Assembly: GCA_040981125.1 (NCBI GenBank)
Contig: JANRMQ010000001.1
Location: 248,001 to 312,000 of the forward strand
Direction: 5' to 3'
Source: DASSBQ01 sp040981125
GTDB lineage: Bacteria; Nitrospirota; Nitrospiria; Nitrospirales; Nitrospiraceae
DNA: 64,000 nucleotides
The notes below the pieces were generated by a model, which was not told where the DNA came from, searched no databases, and was given only the letters and a program-made list of their open reading frames with translations. This document shows, one piece after another, positions 8,024 through 16,791 of the stretch; position 1 is the first letter of the stretch; each line of letters opens with the position of its first letter. The position numbers and the translations under genes are program-made.

Positions 8024-9265
8024 ATGATGAGGTTGTCCTCCATGCCGCCCAACGCCGGAGAACCTATGCCGCCCCTGCCGATGACGAACGATCCCCCGGA
8101 GTCGCAGTCTCACCGGCGAAGCGGGAGGCTGACGCTTATGTTTATGGGGGCGGGCGTCTTGTTCCTGGTCATTCTCGGCCTCGTGTTCTTCCTCGGTCGC
8201 GAACCGACCTCCTCTTCGCCGCCGCTGAGCGAAGAGAGGCTCGGCGAGCAATCGGCCATACGATCCGTCCAAGTCATGAAACCGCAGCGCCGCGACATCA
8301 CACATACCTTGACCTTGCCCGCCAATATTTCACCCTGGTATCAGGCGACGCTCTACGGCAAGGTATCCGGATATCTCAAATGGATCGGATTCGACAAAGG
8401 GGACATCGTCAAGAAGGGAGAATTACTGGCCGTCATCGACGCGCCGGAGATCGCCGATCAATTTCATCAGGCTCAGGCTGATTATGACATCAAGCGTGTG
8501 ACCTACGAGCGGTATCTCAGCGTGTGGGAGGAAAACCACGACATCATCGCGAAACAAGACGTAGATGTCGCCAAAGCCGCTGCCCTGTCGGCGAGACATC
8601 TTCGCGACAGCCGGAAGACCTTGCTGGACTACACCAACGTCTATGCCCCGTTCAACGGAACCATTACGGCTCGCTTCGCCGATCCGGGCGCCTTGATCCA
8701 GGCGGCCACCGGGTCCGTGACACAAGCGGCGCCGCTGTTCACGATCATGGACATGGAAACGGTCCGGGTCTATGTCAATGTACCGCAAGAAGCCGCCTTT
8801 CTGGCGAAACCCGATATCCCGGCGGCATTAACGGTGCGGGAACTCCCCGACCGCCGGTTCGAAGGGGTCATTTCCCGAACGACGGAAGCCTTGGATCCGT
8901 CAACCAGAACCTTGCTCGTGGAAATCGATCTTCCCAACAAGGAACGTGTGCTCCAACCAGGGATGTTTGCGGATGTGACCCTCCGGCTTCAACATCATCC
9001 GAATGCGCTGGTGATCGCTCCTGCGGCCATCGTCCCGCAGCAGGGCACACACACGAAGTCGGTCTTCATCGTCGATCATGATCAGATCAAGTCTGCTCCG
9101 ATCACAACCGGCATAGACGACGGGGTGTGGGTGGAAGTTCTCGACGGTCTGAGCGGCCATGAAGATGTCGTGGTCGTCGGCAAAGGCGGACTCAACGAAG
9201 GTGAGGTTGTGAAGGCCAGTCCCTATAACCTGCCGGCCGGAAAACCGGCCCGGCAGAAACTCTGA
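8024..9265 (+). CDS. RND efflux membrane-fusion (periplasmic adaptor) protein
   Basis: 413 aa. One N-terminal membrane anchor is followed by a biotinyl-lipoyl-like half motif (G-K-V-S-G-Y-L), a short helical hairpin, and the second lipoyl half V-Y-A-P-F-N-G-T-I. Beta-barrel and membrane-proximal domains then follow (P-G-M-F-A-D-V). It would bridge the pump to an outer-membrane channel. The start was set at the ATG two bases after the pump stop because AAGGGAA lies just upstream; a longer frame overlapping the pump is less likely. It lies downstream of the pump gene, the reverse of the usual order, and no TolC-like gene is present. The stop is one base away from the convergent methyltransferase. 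Confidence 0.88.
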   Translation: MMRLSSMPPNAGEPMPPLPMTNDPPESQSHRRSGRLTLMFMGAGVLFLVILGLVFFLGREPTSSSPPLSEERLGEQSAIRSVQVMKPQRRDITHTLTLPANISPWYQATLYGKVSGYLKWIGFDKGDIVKKGELLAVIDAPEIADQFHQAQADYDIKRVTYERYLSVWEENHDIIAKQDVDVAKAAALSARHLRDSRKTLLDYTNVYAPFNGTITARFADPGALIQAATGSVTQAAPLFTIMDMETVRVYVNVPQEAAFLAKPDIPAALTVRELPDRRFEGVISRTTEALDPSTRTLLVEIDLPNKERVLQPGMFADVTLRLQHHPNALVIAPAAIVPQQGTHTKSVFIVDHDQIKSAPITTGIDDGVWVEVLDGLSGHEDVVVVGKGGLNEGEVVKASPYNLPAGKPARQKL

Positions 9266-9266
9266 T

Positions 9267-10427
9267 TCATCCGTTCTCGATTTCCGCATAGTACGTTTCC
9301 AGCACACGGGCGCGCGCCTGTTCGATAAAGAGAATCTGTCGCTGATCGAACGTATTGGCCACGTAAAGGTAGAGCAGTCCGTGCGTCATCCCAAGCTCTG
9401 CATGGAGTTGCCGCCCGTCGGGCCCTTCTCTGGTAAACTCCTTCACCACCCGACGACCCGTTAATGATTCCCAGACAGATTGAGCGGAAGCCGCATGGGT
9501 CTCATACAGCGGTTCATCTCCAATGCCGGTCCGCCGGCGCAACGAGTCCAGATCCACCGTGCCGCCGTCTTCTTCCTCAGGCAGTTCACTCCATTCAAGA
9601 CCGTTCGTCTGCGCTCCTCGCGTCAGGACATAGAATGGTCCATCTTCAGTTACTTCTTCGACCAAGGCATAGCGAACAGGCTGAGGCGGCTCCAAAAGCC
9701 GAAGCCCTCGGGCCGCCAATGCGCGCTGAAACGGGATTCGTCTCGCTTGTAGTCTGGCTTTCTCGAAGACAATCATACGACCGTCAGCCGCCAGCGCCGA
9801 GACGACCCGGTCCAGCCGGGGCGCCAATCCGGTCCGCGTTTCGAACATCGTTTGCCGGGTACTGTCGCGCGCCCGCGCAAATGTGTCCCACCGATCGCTT
9901 GGAACGCCCGGATCCTGTTCCGCCTGCAGCAATGCATGAGTCGCCACCACGAGGTCATAGGGTCCGGCAACGGCCTCGCCATCCAAATCAATCGCGTGAA
10001 ATTCGATATTGGTCACATGAAGCTCGTCGGCGCGACGCCGCGCATAGCCGATCGAAGCGGAGGATCGATCAACCCCTACAAATCGGACGTCGGGATGCTG
10101 CCGCGCAAAATACGTGGTCAGAATGCCGATGCCGCAGCCGAAATCCAACACCGTATGGGCCGGGGGGATACGGGCCGCCACGCGAGGAGCGACAGCGAGG
10201 TAGTATTCGTACCGTTGGCTGTAGAGAGCTGGAATCAGAGACGGTTCCGCCGCCGCATCGTAGAACGCGGTTTCCTCAGCGGGTCCCGCATCAGGCGCCC
10301 GCTTTCTTGCGATGCAGGCATGGAGGCGATTGAGATCGGCCGGCGACACCGTCTGCCGCTGCCAGGCGAAGTAGGCCGCATCCGAAGTGAAATGGCGCAG
10401 TCCCCATTCTGCGAGGTGGGAGACCAA
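9267..10427 (-). CDS. SAM-dependent methyltransferase
   Basis: 386 aa with a class I Rossmann fold. Motif I is D-F-G-C-G-I-G-I-L-T (about residues 94-103), then the acidic strand end F-V-G-V-D-R and Y-D-L-V-V-A-T-H. About 90 residues precede the fold and about 140 follow it, with no further domain named. Its substrate is unknown. The start is a TTG with no ribosome site and no in-frame ATG upstream; a possible promoter (10446..10474) would begin the transcript only about 10-12 bases before it. It lies downstream of the ProA-like gene on the same strand, and its stop is one base from the convergent fusion-protein gene. Confidence 0.75.
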   Translation of the reverse strand: MVSHLAEWGLRHFTSDAAYFAWQRQTVSPADLNRLHACIARKRAPDAGPAEETAFYDAAAEPSLIPALYSQRYEYYLAVAPRVAARIPPAHTVLDFGCGIGILTTYFARQHPDVRFVGVDRSSASIGYARRRADELHVTNIEFHAIDLDGEAVAGPYDLVVATHALLQAEQDPGVPSDRWDTFARARDSTRQTMFETRTGLAPRLDRVVSALAADGRMIVFEKARLQARRIPFQRALAARGLRLLEPPQPVRYALVEEVTEDGPFYVLTRGAQTNGLEWSELPEEEDGGTVDLDSLRRRTGIGDEPLYETHAASAQSVWESLTGRRVVKEFTREGPDGRQLHAELGMTHGLLYLYVANTFDQRQILFIEQARARVLETYYAEIENG

Positions 10428-10445
10428 CGCAGCGCATGTCAGTTG

Positions 10446-10474
10446 ATTCTGATCGTTCGTATCTCGTCTCTCAA
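10446..10474 (-). promoter_or_regulatory. possible promoter for the methyltransferase gene
   Basis: On the minus strand TTGAGA (10469-10474) and CAGAAT (10446-10451) are separated by 17 bases. The -10 is only fair. If used, transcription starts very close to the TTG start codon. Confidence 0.3.
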
Positions 10475-10589
10475 ATTCGTATTCATTGTCGCTCGTGAAG
10501 CGTCATCTCGCGAAGCCCATCTCGCCGCTCAAGACCGTCATATCTCATACTCGCCAGCTAGGAAGTGAAATTTTACCTGCTTCACGGGT

Positions 10590-11954
10590 TCAATAGCGTT
10601 TCAGCATGATGGCGTCTTCGTACGTCAAAGGGACCGGGTGAGGCTGGCAAAGTTGCCCCGTGCCGAAGACGACATATTTCTCGCACGTCAGGTGCTGCGG
10701 ACCGATCGGTCCGCGCGCGTACACACGCGATGTGCTCATCCCGATGTCGGCGCCCAAGCCGAGGGAATCGCCCGCATTGAGCCGCGTCGATGCATTCACC
10801 AAGACTCCGCCTGCATCCACTTCCTTCGTGAAGCGCAAAGCCGAATCGTAGGACTTCGTCACGATCGCGCAGGTGTGGCTCGGCCCATAGGCGGCGATGT
10901 GAGCCAATGCGTCGTCTATGTTCGCGACCATCTTTACCGCGAGGGTCGCGGTCTGGAATTGCTTGGACCAATCCGCGTCCGTCGCAGGCCGAACGGATTT
11001 ATGACCGCTCATCGACATTTGCCCCATCAGCGCGACGGTCTTCGGACAGCCCAGAACTTCAACCTTGAATTCATCGAGCAATCGAAGAATGAGGGCGGAC
11101 AAGAGCGGACGGGCAATCGCCTGCTGCACCAACAACGTATCGACGGAATTGGCGGCATTCGCCTGCTGAGCCTTGGAATTGATGACGATGTTCTGCGCCA
11201 TCGGAATATCGGCGCCCTCATCGATGTAGATATGCGTGATGCCGGTGTCATGGCACAGAATCGGCATCTTCGCCTGATCCTGCACCGCGCGCCGGAGACC
11301 AGGCCCGCCGCGGGGAATGATCCCGTCCAGCGCTTTGCCCGACCGGATCAACTCGAGCGCCGCTTCCTTCTCCGGCCGTTCGAGAACGGTGAACGCGCCC
11401 GGCGGGATGCCGGCCTGTTCAGCGGACTCGGAAAAGCCGGCGGCCAGCACATGGTGCGTTTTGCTCCATTCCGGTGCGCCCCGGAATACACAGACATTTC
11501 CTGACTTGAGGCAAAGCGCGATGGATTCCGCCGTCGTGAGCGGTTTCAGTTCCGAAATCACTCCAATGACTCCAAGCGGCACCCGCACGACATTGACTTG
11601 AAGTCCGTTCGGTTCATTCCGCCGATCTCTGACTTCTTCCAACGGATCCGGCAGATCTGCGATCAGCCGCAACCGGTCCACCATGACTTTGACGTCGTCG
11701 GCATTCATTCTGACCCGCGCCACTGCCTCGCGAACCCGCTCTCGATTCGTCTCCCCCGCGAAGGACTTCCCAACGGCTTCGACATCCTCCTCATTGGCGG
11801 CCAGTATGGCATCTTCATCCTGAGCGACGCGATCGGCCATCATATGGAGCGCTTTGGCCTTGCTCGGACCGGACAGCAATGAGACCGCCTTGCTACATTC
11901 TCTCGATTTTTTCAATAACTTATCGATGTAAATCTTAACCGGAGCTTCAGGCAT
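10590..11954 (-). CDS. ProA-like protein lacking the catalytic cysteine
   Basis: 454 aa, aligned along its length with glutamate-5-semialdehyde dehydrogenase (ProA), including L-C-L-K-S-G-N-V, I-I-P-R-G-G and V-N-A-S-T-R-L-N. The active-site stretch that reads P-S-T-C-N in the second ProA of this window (60660..61967, Cys275) is A-N-A-A-N here: Ala268 replaces the nucleophile. The E-S-R-P-N-V-T segment is also changed to E-L-K-P-L-T-T. It should not form the thioester intermediate, so a non-catalytic or different role is inferred. The frame is intact and not decaying. It lies downstream of the transporter (104-base gap) and upstream of the methyltransferase. Confidence 0.85.
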   Translation of the reverse strand: MPEAPVKIYIDKLLKKSRECSKAVSLLSGPSKAKALHMMADRVAQDEDAILAANEEDVEAVGKSFAGETNRERVREAVARVRMNADDVKVMVDRLRLIADLPDPLEEVRDRRNEPNGLQVNVVRVPLGVIGVISELKPLTTAESIALCLKSGNVCVFRGAPEWSKTHHVLAAGFSESAEQAGIPPGAFTVLERPEKEAALELIRSGKALDGIIPRGGPGLRRAVQDQAKMPILCHDTGITHIYIDEGADIPMAQNIVINSKAQQANAANSVDTLLVQQAIARPLLSALILRLLDEFKVEVLGCPKTVALMGQMSMSGHKSVRPATDADWSKQFQTATLAVKMVANIDDALAHIAAYGPSHTCAIVTKSYDSALRFTKEVDAGGVLVNASTRLNAGDSLGLGADIGMSTSRVYARGPIGPQHLTCEKYVVFGTGQLCQPHPVPLTYEDAIMLKRY

Positions 11955-12058
11955 GTTGTCTCCATTGGCGAGTCGGTGCTTTAGTGATTCTCTGAAGGCT
12001 TAGCAATCGCCAAGTCACCAAATCATGAATGACGCACGGGACTATAGCACGCGGTTTT

Positions 12059-13318
12059 TCAACGAGTAAACAAGCGGGCTCGCCTTCGCTTTTCTTGTCG
12101 CGCCAAGACATAACTCAGCCAGCACCAACCAAGCATGAGAGGGACCATGGCCCAGGCCATGACCGTGACCGTGGCCCCGAGCGCTTTCACGCCGGTCACC
12201 AACCATCCGGTCGTCGCATCGCCTCCTCTCGAGATCGCGGTATCGATAAAGTTTTTGGCTTTATACTTTTCCTCCCGGCTCACGACGGTGAAGAGGACTT
12301 CACGAGCCGGTTTTGCCAATGCATATTCGGATACCCGGCGGATGACGATGAACGCCACAAAGAGCGGGATCGTTTGATACAGACCCAGCAGAAGAAACCC
12401 TGCCAGACTCGCAGCGGGCAGAAAGGCAAGCGCCGCCGTCAGCGGAATACGGGCGGTGACGAAGATCTGGGTCAGGAATGTCAAGGAACTCACCGCTAGA
12501 TCCACGCCGGCATAGAGTCGGGTACGTTCCAACGGCGATGCGATCAGTTGCCCCACCACTTGGGCTTGCTCCAGATAGAGAAACGTGGCGGTCATCGTGA
12601 GCAAGAGAATATAGCCGGCGATGCCTCCAAGATAAGCCGAAGAAAACACCAGCCTGATGCCGCTCAGGAGCCGGCCGCCGATGGGTTCGCCTGCGGCCTG
12701 TCCACCCGGCGAGCCGCGCGCGTTGGACCAGGCATCGAGGCGGCGGATGCACAGCAGACACATAAGCAACAAGAAGGCGGAGATCGCCATGAGATTGGCG
12801 ATCGGAAAGAAGTATGTCGAGACGGCGGTCACCGAAGGCCCAAGCAGAGCGCCCGCGCTACCGCCGGCCGCAATCATGCCGAACAGGCGCTTCCCTTGAT
12901 TCTCGGAAAATAGATCGACCATGAAGCTCCAGAACACGGACACGACGAACAGATTGAAGACGGACAGCCACACGAAAAATGCACGAGCGACCCAGTCCGG
13001 GTGGACATGGCTCCTCATCAGGACGTAGAAGACCAGCAGATTCGAGGCAAAGAACAGGTACACGGCCGGCAGAAATTGACGGCGCGAGAATCGAGACGAC
13101 AGCCAGCCGAAGACCGGCGTGGCGGCCAGCAACACGAGAAAGGTCGCGGTCATCATCCACGGCAGATGCCGGACTCCGCCCTCGATCGCCATTTCATCCC
13201 GGACCGGACGAAGTATGTAATAACCGCATAACAGACAGAAAAAATAGAAAAACGACCAGACCAACGGCACCACTTCATCCTCTTCGATTTTCAGCCATGC
13301 CGTCAGCCGCAACTTCAT
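12059..13318 (-). CDS. 12-helix transporter, MFS / ATP-ADP translocase-like
   Basis: 419 aa with about 12 hydrophobic helices. The N-terminal Y-Y-I-L-R-P-V-R-D-E motif is typical of the nucleotide-translocase branch of the major facilitator superfamily (TLC family). Charged loops such as S-R-F-S-R-R-Q are on the predicted cytoplasmic side. Free-living bacteria carry such relatives without known substrate, so nucleotide exchange should not be assumed. It is divergently arranged with the 13413 gene (94-base gap) and may be co-transcribed with the ProA-like gene downstream. Confidence 0.75.
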   Translation of the reverse strand: MKLRLTAWLKIEEDEVVPLVWSFFYFFCLLCGYYILRPVRDEMAIEGGVRHLPWMMTATFLVLLAATPVFGWLSSRFSRRQFLPAVYLFFASNLLVFYVLMRSHVHPDWVARAFFVWLSVFNLFVVSVFWSFMVDLFSENQGKRLFGMIAAGGSAGALLGPSVTAVSTYFFPIANLMAISAFLLLMCLLCIRRLDAWSNARGSPGGQAAGEPIGGRLLSGIRLVFSSAYLGGIAGYILLLTMTATFLYLEQAQVVGQLIASPLERTRLYAGVDLAVSSLTFLTQIFVTARIPLTAALAFLPAASLAGFLLLGLYQTIPLFVAFIVIRRVSEYALAKPAREVLFTVVSREEKYKAKNFIDTAISRGGDATTGWLVTGVKALGATVTVMAWAMVPLMLGWCWLSYVLARQEKRRRARLFTR

Positions 13319-13359
13319 CGATCATCTTCTCCCGGCGGCGGAGTGTAGCAGGCAACTTT

Positions 13360-13387
13360 CACCTGCACGAGAAAAATTTGCTAGAAT
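13360..13387 (+). promoter_or_regulatory. possible promoter for the 13413 operon
   Basis: A TAGAAT -10 element at 13382-13387 lies 25 bases before the start codon. A weak -35 resembling TTCACC sits about 18 bases upstream. It would give a short leader that keeps the GGAGG ribosome site. Confidence 0.3.
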
Positions 13388-13412
13388 GCCGCCTCTACGG
13401 AGGCACGCGCTG

Positions 13413-14633
13413 ATGACGACCGATGAAGCCAGAGCCCAATACAATTATTTGCTGACGTTATGCATCAGACGGGAAGAAGCCTTCGGCCCCCTGGCGCTGG
13501 CCTTTGTGCGGGACCCGGGGTTTCAAGATGCGGGGCTGACGGCGGAGGAGCAGTTTACACTGTATACCGCGCTGGCCGACGTCTTTGCCCCGGAGCCAAA
13601 ACGATATACGCAGAAGCTCGAATGTTTGCAGAAAGCCGAAACGCTGCTTCCGCGAACCAGATTCTGGGACCCGGGGCTTGCGCGCCAGCTACACCAGGAT
13701 ATTCAGAAGACGCAGGCGGAATTGGAGATTTACAACCAAGCGATGCGGGTCCCGCGTGACCACGACATGGCCGTGCAGCATGTGCTCGTCGAGACTGATG
13801 CGCCGGAATATTTTCTGGATCTGGCTCAGAGACGTGCCGCGGCCTACTACCAGGACAAGTATCGCATGCCGTCTCAGTCCAAGACGGCCCAACATTTCGG
13901 CGGGACACCCAAAGCGTTCGACCCAGACAATCCGGCCATCCAAAAGGAATTCCCGGGCGCCTGCGCCCCCTTCATGGCTGCCCGAACCAATGCGTTCCAT
14001 CTCATGTTGCCGTTCGATTTGAAGATCAGCCGCACGCCCGACGATCCATTGGAAGCGGGGGTGCGGATCTTTTATGCCAAAATGGGCTACTCCTATCCGC
14101 TGCGGTATGAGATGGGAAAGTTGTGCGGCTATCACGACGGACAGATGCTGGACATTGCACTGGACGATCCCAACCTGCTGTTCGTGTCGGCGTCCGCCTT
14201 GAAGGAGCCGGACTTTCGGTACAAGGTTCCCGACCAGCCGGAAGACGTCCCGCCGGAATTTGCCTATCCCCTTTCGGTCTTAAACATGGTGGGCACGCTG
14301 GGCCCCTTCGTCCAAGTCAGCTGCAAATTCAAAGTCTGGTTCGACGCCTCGCGCGTCTCCCTGCTCATTCAGGGCGCGCCCGATCTGAGCGATTACGGAC
14401 TGCAGGGAGCCTGCGGGCTCATGACGCGATCCTACGCATCCGACCGTGTGGAGGCCTATGCGGCATCCACCAGAGAGCCGTGGCAGGAAGGACTCAGTTA
14501 TAACTTTGTCAATCTCCATCTCGGGCTGCTGCCTGGTTTGGAATCGGCGGTTATTCCCTTCAATACCCCGATCTTTTCGCTCTATCCCGTCCTGTCGCGA
14601 CAATCATTTCGTGTGGAGATGAAGCCGGCGTGA
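13413..14633 (+). CDS. conserved-looking protein of unknown function, 406 aa
   Basis: No family was recognised. The protein has no signal peptide or membrane helix. The first 120 residues are helical (T-T-D-E-A-R-A-Q-Y then several amphipathic helices); the rest looks alpha/beta, with many aromatic and Pro residues and an R-I-F-Y-A-K-M-G-Y-S-Y-P stretch. The start was moved to the ATG at 13413, which has GGAGG 9 bases upstream. Its TGA overlaps the GTG of threonine aldolase (GTGA), so the two are translated together. That coupling hints at a role near amino-acid metabolism, but nothing more can be said. Confidence 0.75.
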   Translation: MTTDEARAQYNYLLTLCIRREEAFGPLALAFVRDPGFQDAGLTAEEQFTLYTALADVFAPEPKRYTQKLECLQKAETLLPRTRFWDPGLARQLHQDIQKTQAELEIYNQAMRVPRDHDMAVQHVLVETDAPEYFLDLAQRRAAAYYQDKYRMPSQSKTAQHFGGTPKAFDPDNPAIQKEFPGACAPFMAARTNAFHLMLPFDLKISRTPDDPLEAGVRIFYAKMGYSYPLRYEMGKLCGYHDGQMLDIALDDPNLLFVSASALKEPDFRYKVPDQPEDVPPEFAYPLSVLNMVGTLGPFVQVSCKFKVWFDASRVSLLIQGAPDLSDYGLQGACGLMTRSYASDRVEAYAASTREPWQEGLSYNFVNLHLGLLPGLESAVIPFNTPIFSLYPVLSRQSFRVEMKPA

Positions 14634-15658
14634 TCGATTTACGCAGCGATACCGTGACCAAACCCACGCCTGCGATGCGGGAAGCAATGGCCGGCGCCGA
14701 GGTCGGAGACGACATCTACGGGGAAGACCCGACCGTCAATCGACTGCAAGAGCAGGCCGCGGCCCTGCTTGGAAAAGCCCGGGCCCTCTTCGTTCCATCC
14801 GGCACCATGGGCAATCAACTCGCGATCCGGGCTCTGACTCAACCGGGTCAGGAAGTCATTGTCGAAGGTTCCGCTCATATTGTGCGGTACGAGCAGGGCG
14901 CCGCCGGGGCGCTGGCCGGTGTCCAACTTCATTGGGTGCCGGGCCGACGGGGGTTGATGACCGCGGATCAAGTGGAAGCGGCGATCAGACCGCGTGATCC
15001 TTATACGATCCCCACGGGATTGATTTGCCTGGAAAACACCCATAACAGCGGCGGTGGTTCGATTTACCCACTCTCCACAGTTGAACAGATTCGGGCGGTC
15101 GCGGATCGGCATGGCATTCCCATGCACTTGGACGGAGCGCGGCTGTTCAATGCCGTCGCGGCGACCGGCGTGCCGGCATACGCATACGCCCGACATTTTC
15201 AGACTGTGACGTTTTGCCTGTCGAAGGGACTGGGCGCCCCGGCCGGTTCGTTGATCGCCACAGACGAGACGGATGTGCTGGAACGGCTCAGGCGGTTCCG
15301 CCGCATGTATGGAGGGGCGATGCGGCAAGCGGGCGTCCTTGCCGCAGCCGGCCTGTACGCGCTGACGCATCACATCGATCGGTTGAAAGAGGATCACAAC
15401 CATGCCAAGGAGCTGGCGCGGATCCTTCACACCATCCCGTCGGTCTCGGTAAATCCCGATGAGGTGGAAACCAATATTATCTTTTTCGAGGTGAGGAAGG
15501 CCGGGCGTTCCTCCGCGGACATCGCCGGCGTTTTGAGAGAAGACGGACTTCTCGTCAGCTCGGTGGGGGGATCTAGATTCCGCGCCGTGACTCATCTCGA
15601 CGTCGGGGCGGCGGACATCCGGCAAGCGGGAACGATTCTGAGCCGCGTGCTCGCCTGA
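14630..15658 (+). CDS. ltaE: low-specificity L-threonine aldolase
   Basis: 342 aa, full length for the family. It cleaves L-threonine (and allo-threonine) to glycine and acetaldehyde with pyridoxal phosphate. Visible features are the opening D-L-R-S-D-T-V-T, the D-D-x-Y-G-E-D-P segment, the cofactor aspartate in H-L-D-G-A-R, and the Schiff-base lysine K199 in C-L-S-K-G-L-G-A-P. The start is GTG at 14630 inside GTGA, overlapping the preceding stop; a GGAG element is 8-12 bases upstream. It is probably cytoplasmic and part of a plus-strand operon with the small protein and the nucleotidyltransferase. Confidence 0.93.
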   Translation: MIDLRSDTVTKPTPAMREAMAGAEVGDDIYGEDPTVNRLQEQAAALLGKARALFVPSGTMGNQLAIRALTQPGQEVIVEGSAHIVRYEQGAAGALAGVQLHWVPGRRGLMTADQVEAAIRPRDPYTIPTGLICLENTHNSGGGSIYPLSTVEQIRAVADRHGIPMHLDGARLFNAVAATGVPAYAYARHFQTVTFCLSKGLGAPAGSLIATDETDVLERLRRFRRMYGGAMRQAGVLAAAGLYALTHHIDRLKEDHNHAKELARILHTIPSVSVNPDEVETNIIFFEVRKAGRSSADIAGVLREDGLLVSSVGGSRFRAVTHLDVGAADIRQAGTILSRVLA

Positions 15659-15738
15659 CCTGCTTCATTGACAGGCTTTCGAGACTCTCTTTAGAATGCC
15701 CCAAGTTGTTCCCGTCAGGCAATACGAGCGAAGCAGGC

Positions 15739-15969
15739 GTGCAAGTCGTCTCATTCAAGCAAATCAGTCAAATTCTTGAACTCACGGACTCGCTGGGACT
15801 TAACCGCGAATGGGTCGAGATTCCCCTGTCTCCGGAAGGCTCGGGAGAGGTTCGCAGGCTGCCCAATGGAAAATTGGAAATCATCGTCGCAGCGGATCAG
15901 CCGTTTGACGAATGGCTGGCTGCCTTGAGCCAGACGATCCGGCGCACGCAAGATCCCACGCTCCCCTGA
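15739..15969 (+). CDS. small protein of unknown function, 76 aa
   Basis: An acidic-to-neutral protein with a C-terminal F-D-E-W-L-A-A-L segment and no cysteine or membrane helix. I set the start at the GTG at 15739, with a weak GCAGGC upstream; a TTG start at 15706 would add 11 residues. It sits 80 bases after ltaE and 15 bases before the nucleotidyltransferase, so it is likely co-transcribed. No family was recognised. Confidence 0.55.
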   Translation: MQVVSFKQISQILELTDSLGLNREWVEIPLSPEGSGEVRRLPNGKLEIIVAADQPFDEWLAALSQTIRRTQDPTLP

Positions 15970-15984
15970 AGGCCACCGCAAATC

Positions 15985-16791
15985 ATGGAACCCGATATGC
16001 TCGCCTCCTCCTCAGAATCGCCGGGAGCGCCCCCGTCCGCCGCCGAACTCCAAGCCGAACTCGTAGCTGTGCCGGCGCCCCCCGAGCAACCGGCGCCCGT
16101 CGCGCCGCCGGGATATGACGATGCGCTGGCGCATGCGCTGAGGCACGTGCGGGGCAAACGCGGCGGCGATCTGGCGGCCGTCATTCTCGTCGGATCCGGA
16201 GCGCGGCGCGCCGCAACCGCGCATAGTGACATCGACCTCATTGTCTTGGTGAAGGGTTCCGGGGAAGGCCATGAGATTGTACGCGTCGGCGAGCGGCTGA
16301 TCGATATCCGATATGGGGAACATACGGCCGTCAGCGAGGATATCGACCATTCCCCGCGTCTTCCGCCGCTCCTCCGGAAGGGCCGCATCCTTTACGACCA
16401 TGACGGAATCGCGGCCAAGCTTATTGAGAAGGCCGCGCAACGTTTCAGGCTGGGCCCGCCGGCGCCGACCATCAACGAACAGATCCGATGGAAAGCGGAA
16501 TGCCTCCACTGGCTTGGGAAGGCGGAAGACCTGGTCGATAAACCGGCGACGGCCCAATATCTCCTTCAGATTTTCTTTGATGAATCCGTAACGGCATTTT
16601 TCCGGCTTCGCGGTTTTTGGCTGACCGCGCCGGTCGACGTGCTGCGTTTTATGGCATCGCGTGATCCCGCCCTCGGGGAAAAGGCGGCTCGATTCCTTGC
16701 CGCCGGCACGCTCCAAGAACGGTTCGATACCGGCCGTCAATTCGCAGGCGCGCTTTTCAAGGACATCCCTCAGCCCGCTCGAATCGATTGA
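15985..16791 (+). CDS. nucleotidyltransferase-fold protein with C-terminal helical domain
   Basis: 268 aa. The first 45 residues are Pro/Ala-rich and probably disordered. A minimal nucleotidyltransferase domain follows, with the G-S-x10-D-x-D signature (G-S-G-A-R-R then S-D-I-D-L) and a possible third acid in L-I-D-I-R. From about residue 160 a helical, HEPN-like half follows (K-A-E-C-L-H-W-L-G-K-A). In other bacteria the two halves occur as separate toxin/antitoxin-type proteins, here joined. It may transfer AMP to an RNA or protein; the target is unknown. It starts 15 bases after the small protein gene. Confidence 0.7.
   Translation: MEPDMLASSSESPGAPPSAAELQAELVAVPAPPEQPAPVAPPGYDDALAHALRHVRGKRGGDLAAVILVGSGARRAATAHSDIDLIVLVKGSGEGHEIVRVGERLIDIRYGEHTAVSEDIDHSPRLPPLLRKGRILYDHDGIAAKLIEKAAQRFRLGPPAPTINEQIRWKAECLHWLGKAEDLVDKPATAQYLLQIFFDESVTAFFRLRGFWLTAPVDVLRFMASRDPALGEKAARFLAAGTLQERFDTGRQFAGALFKDIPQPARID

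Noticed and set aside
14639..15625. A 328-codon frame antisense to threonine aldolase
   Set aside because: It lies wholly within a recognised gene and its composition is that of a GC-rich shadow frame.
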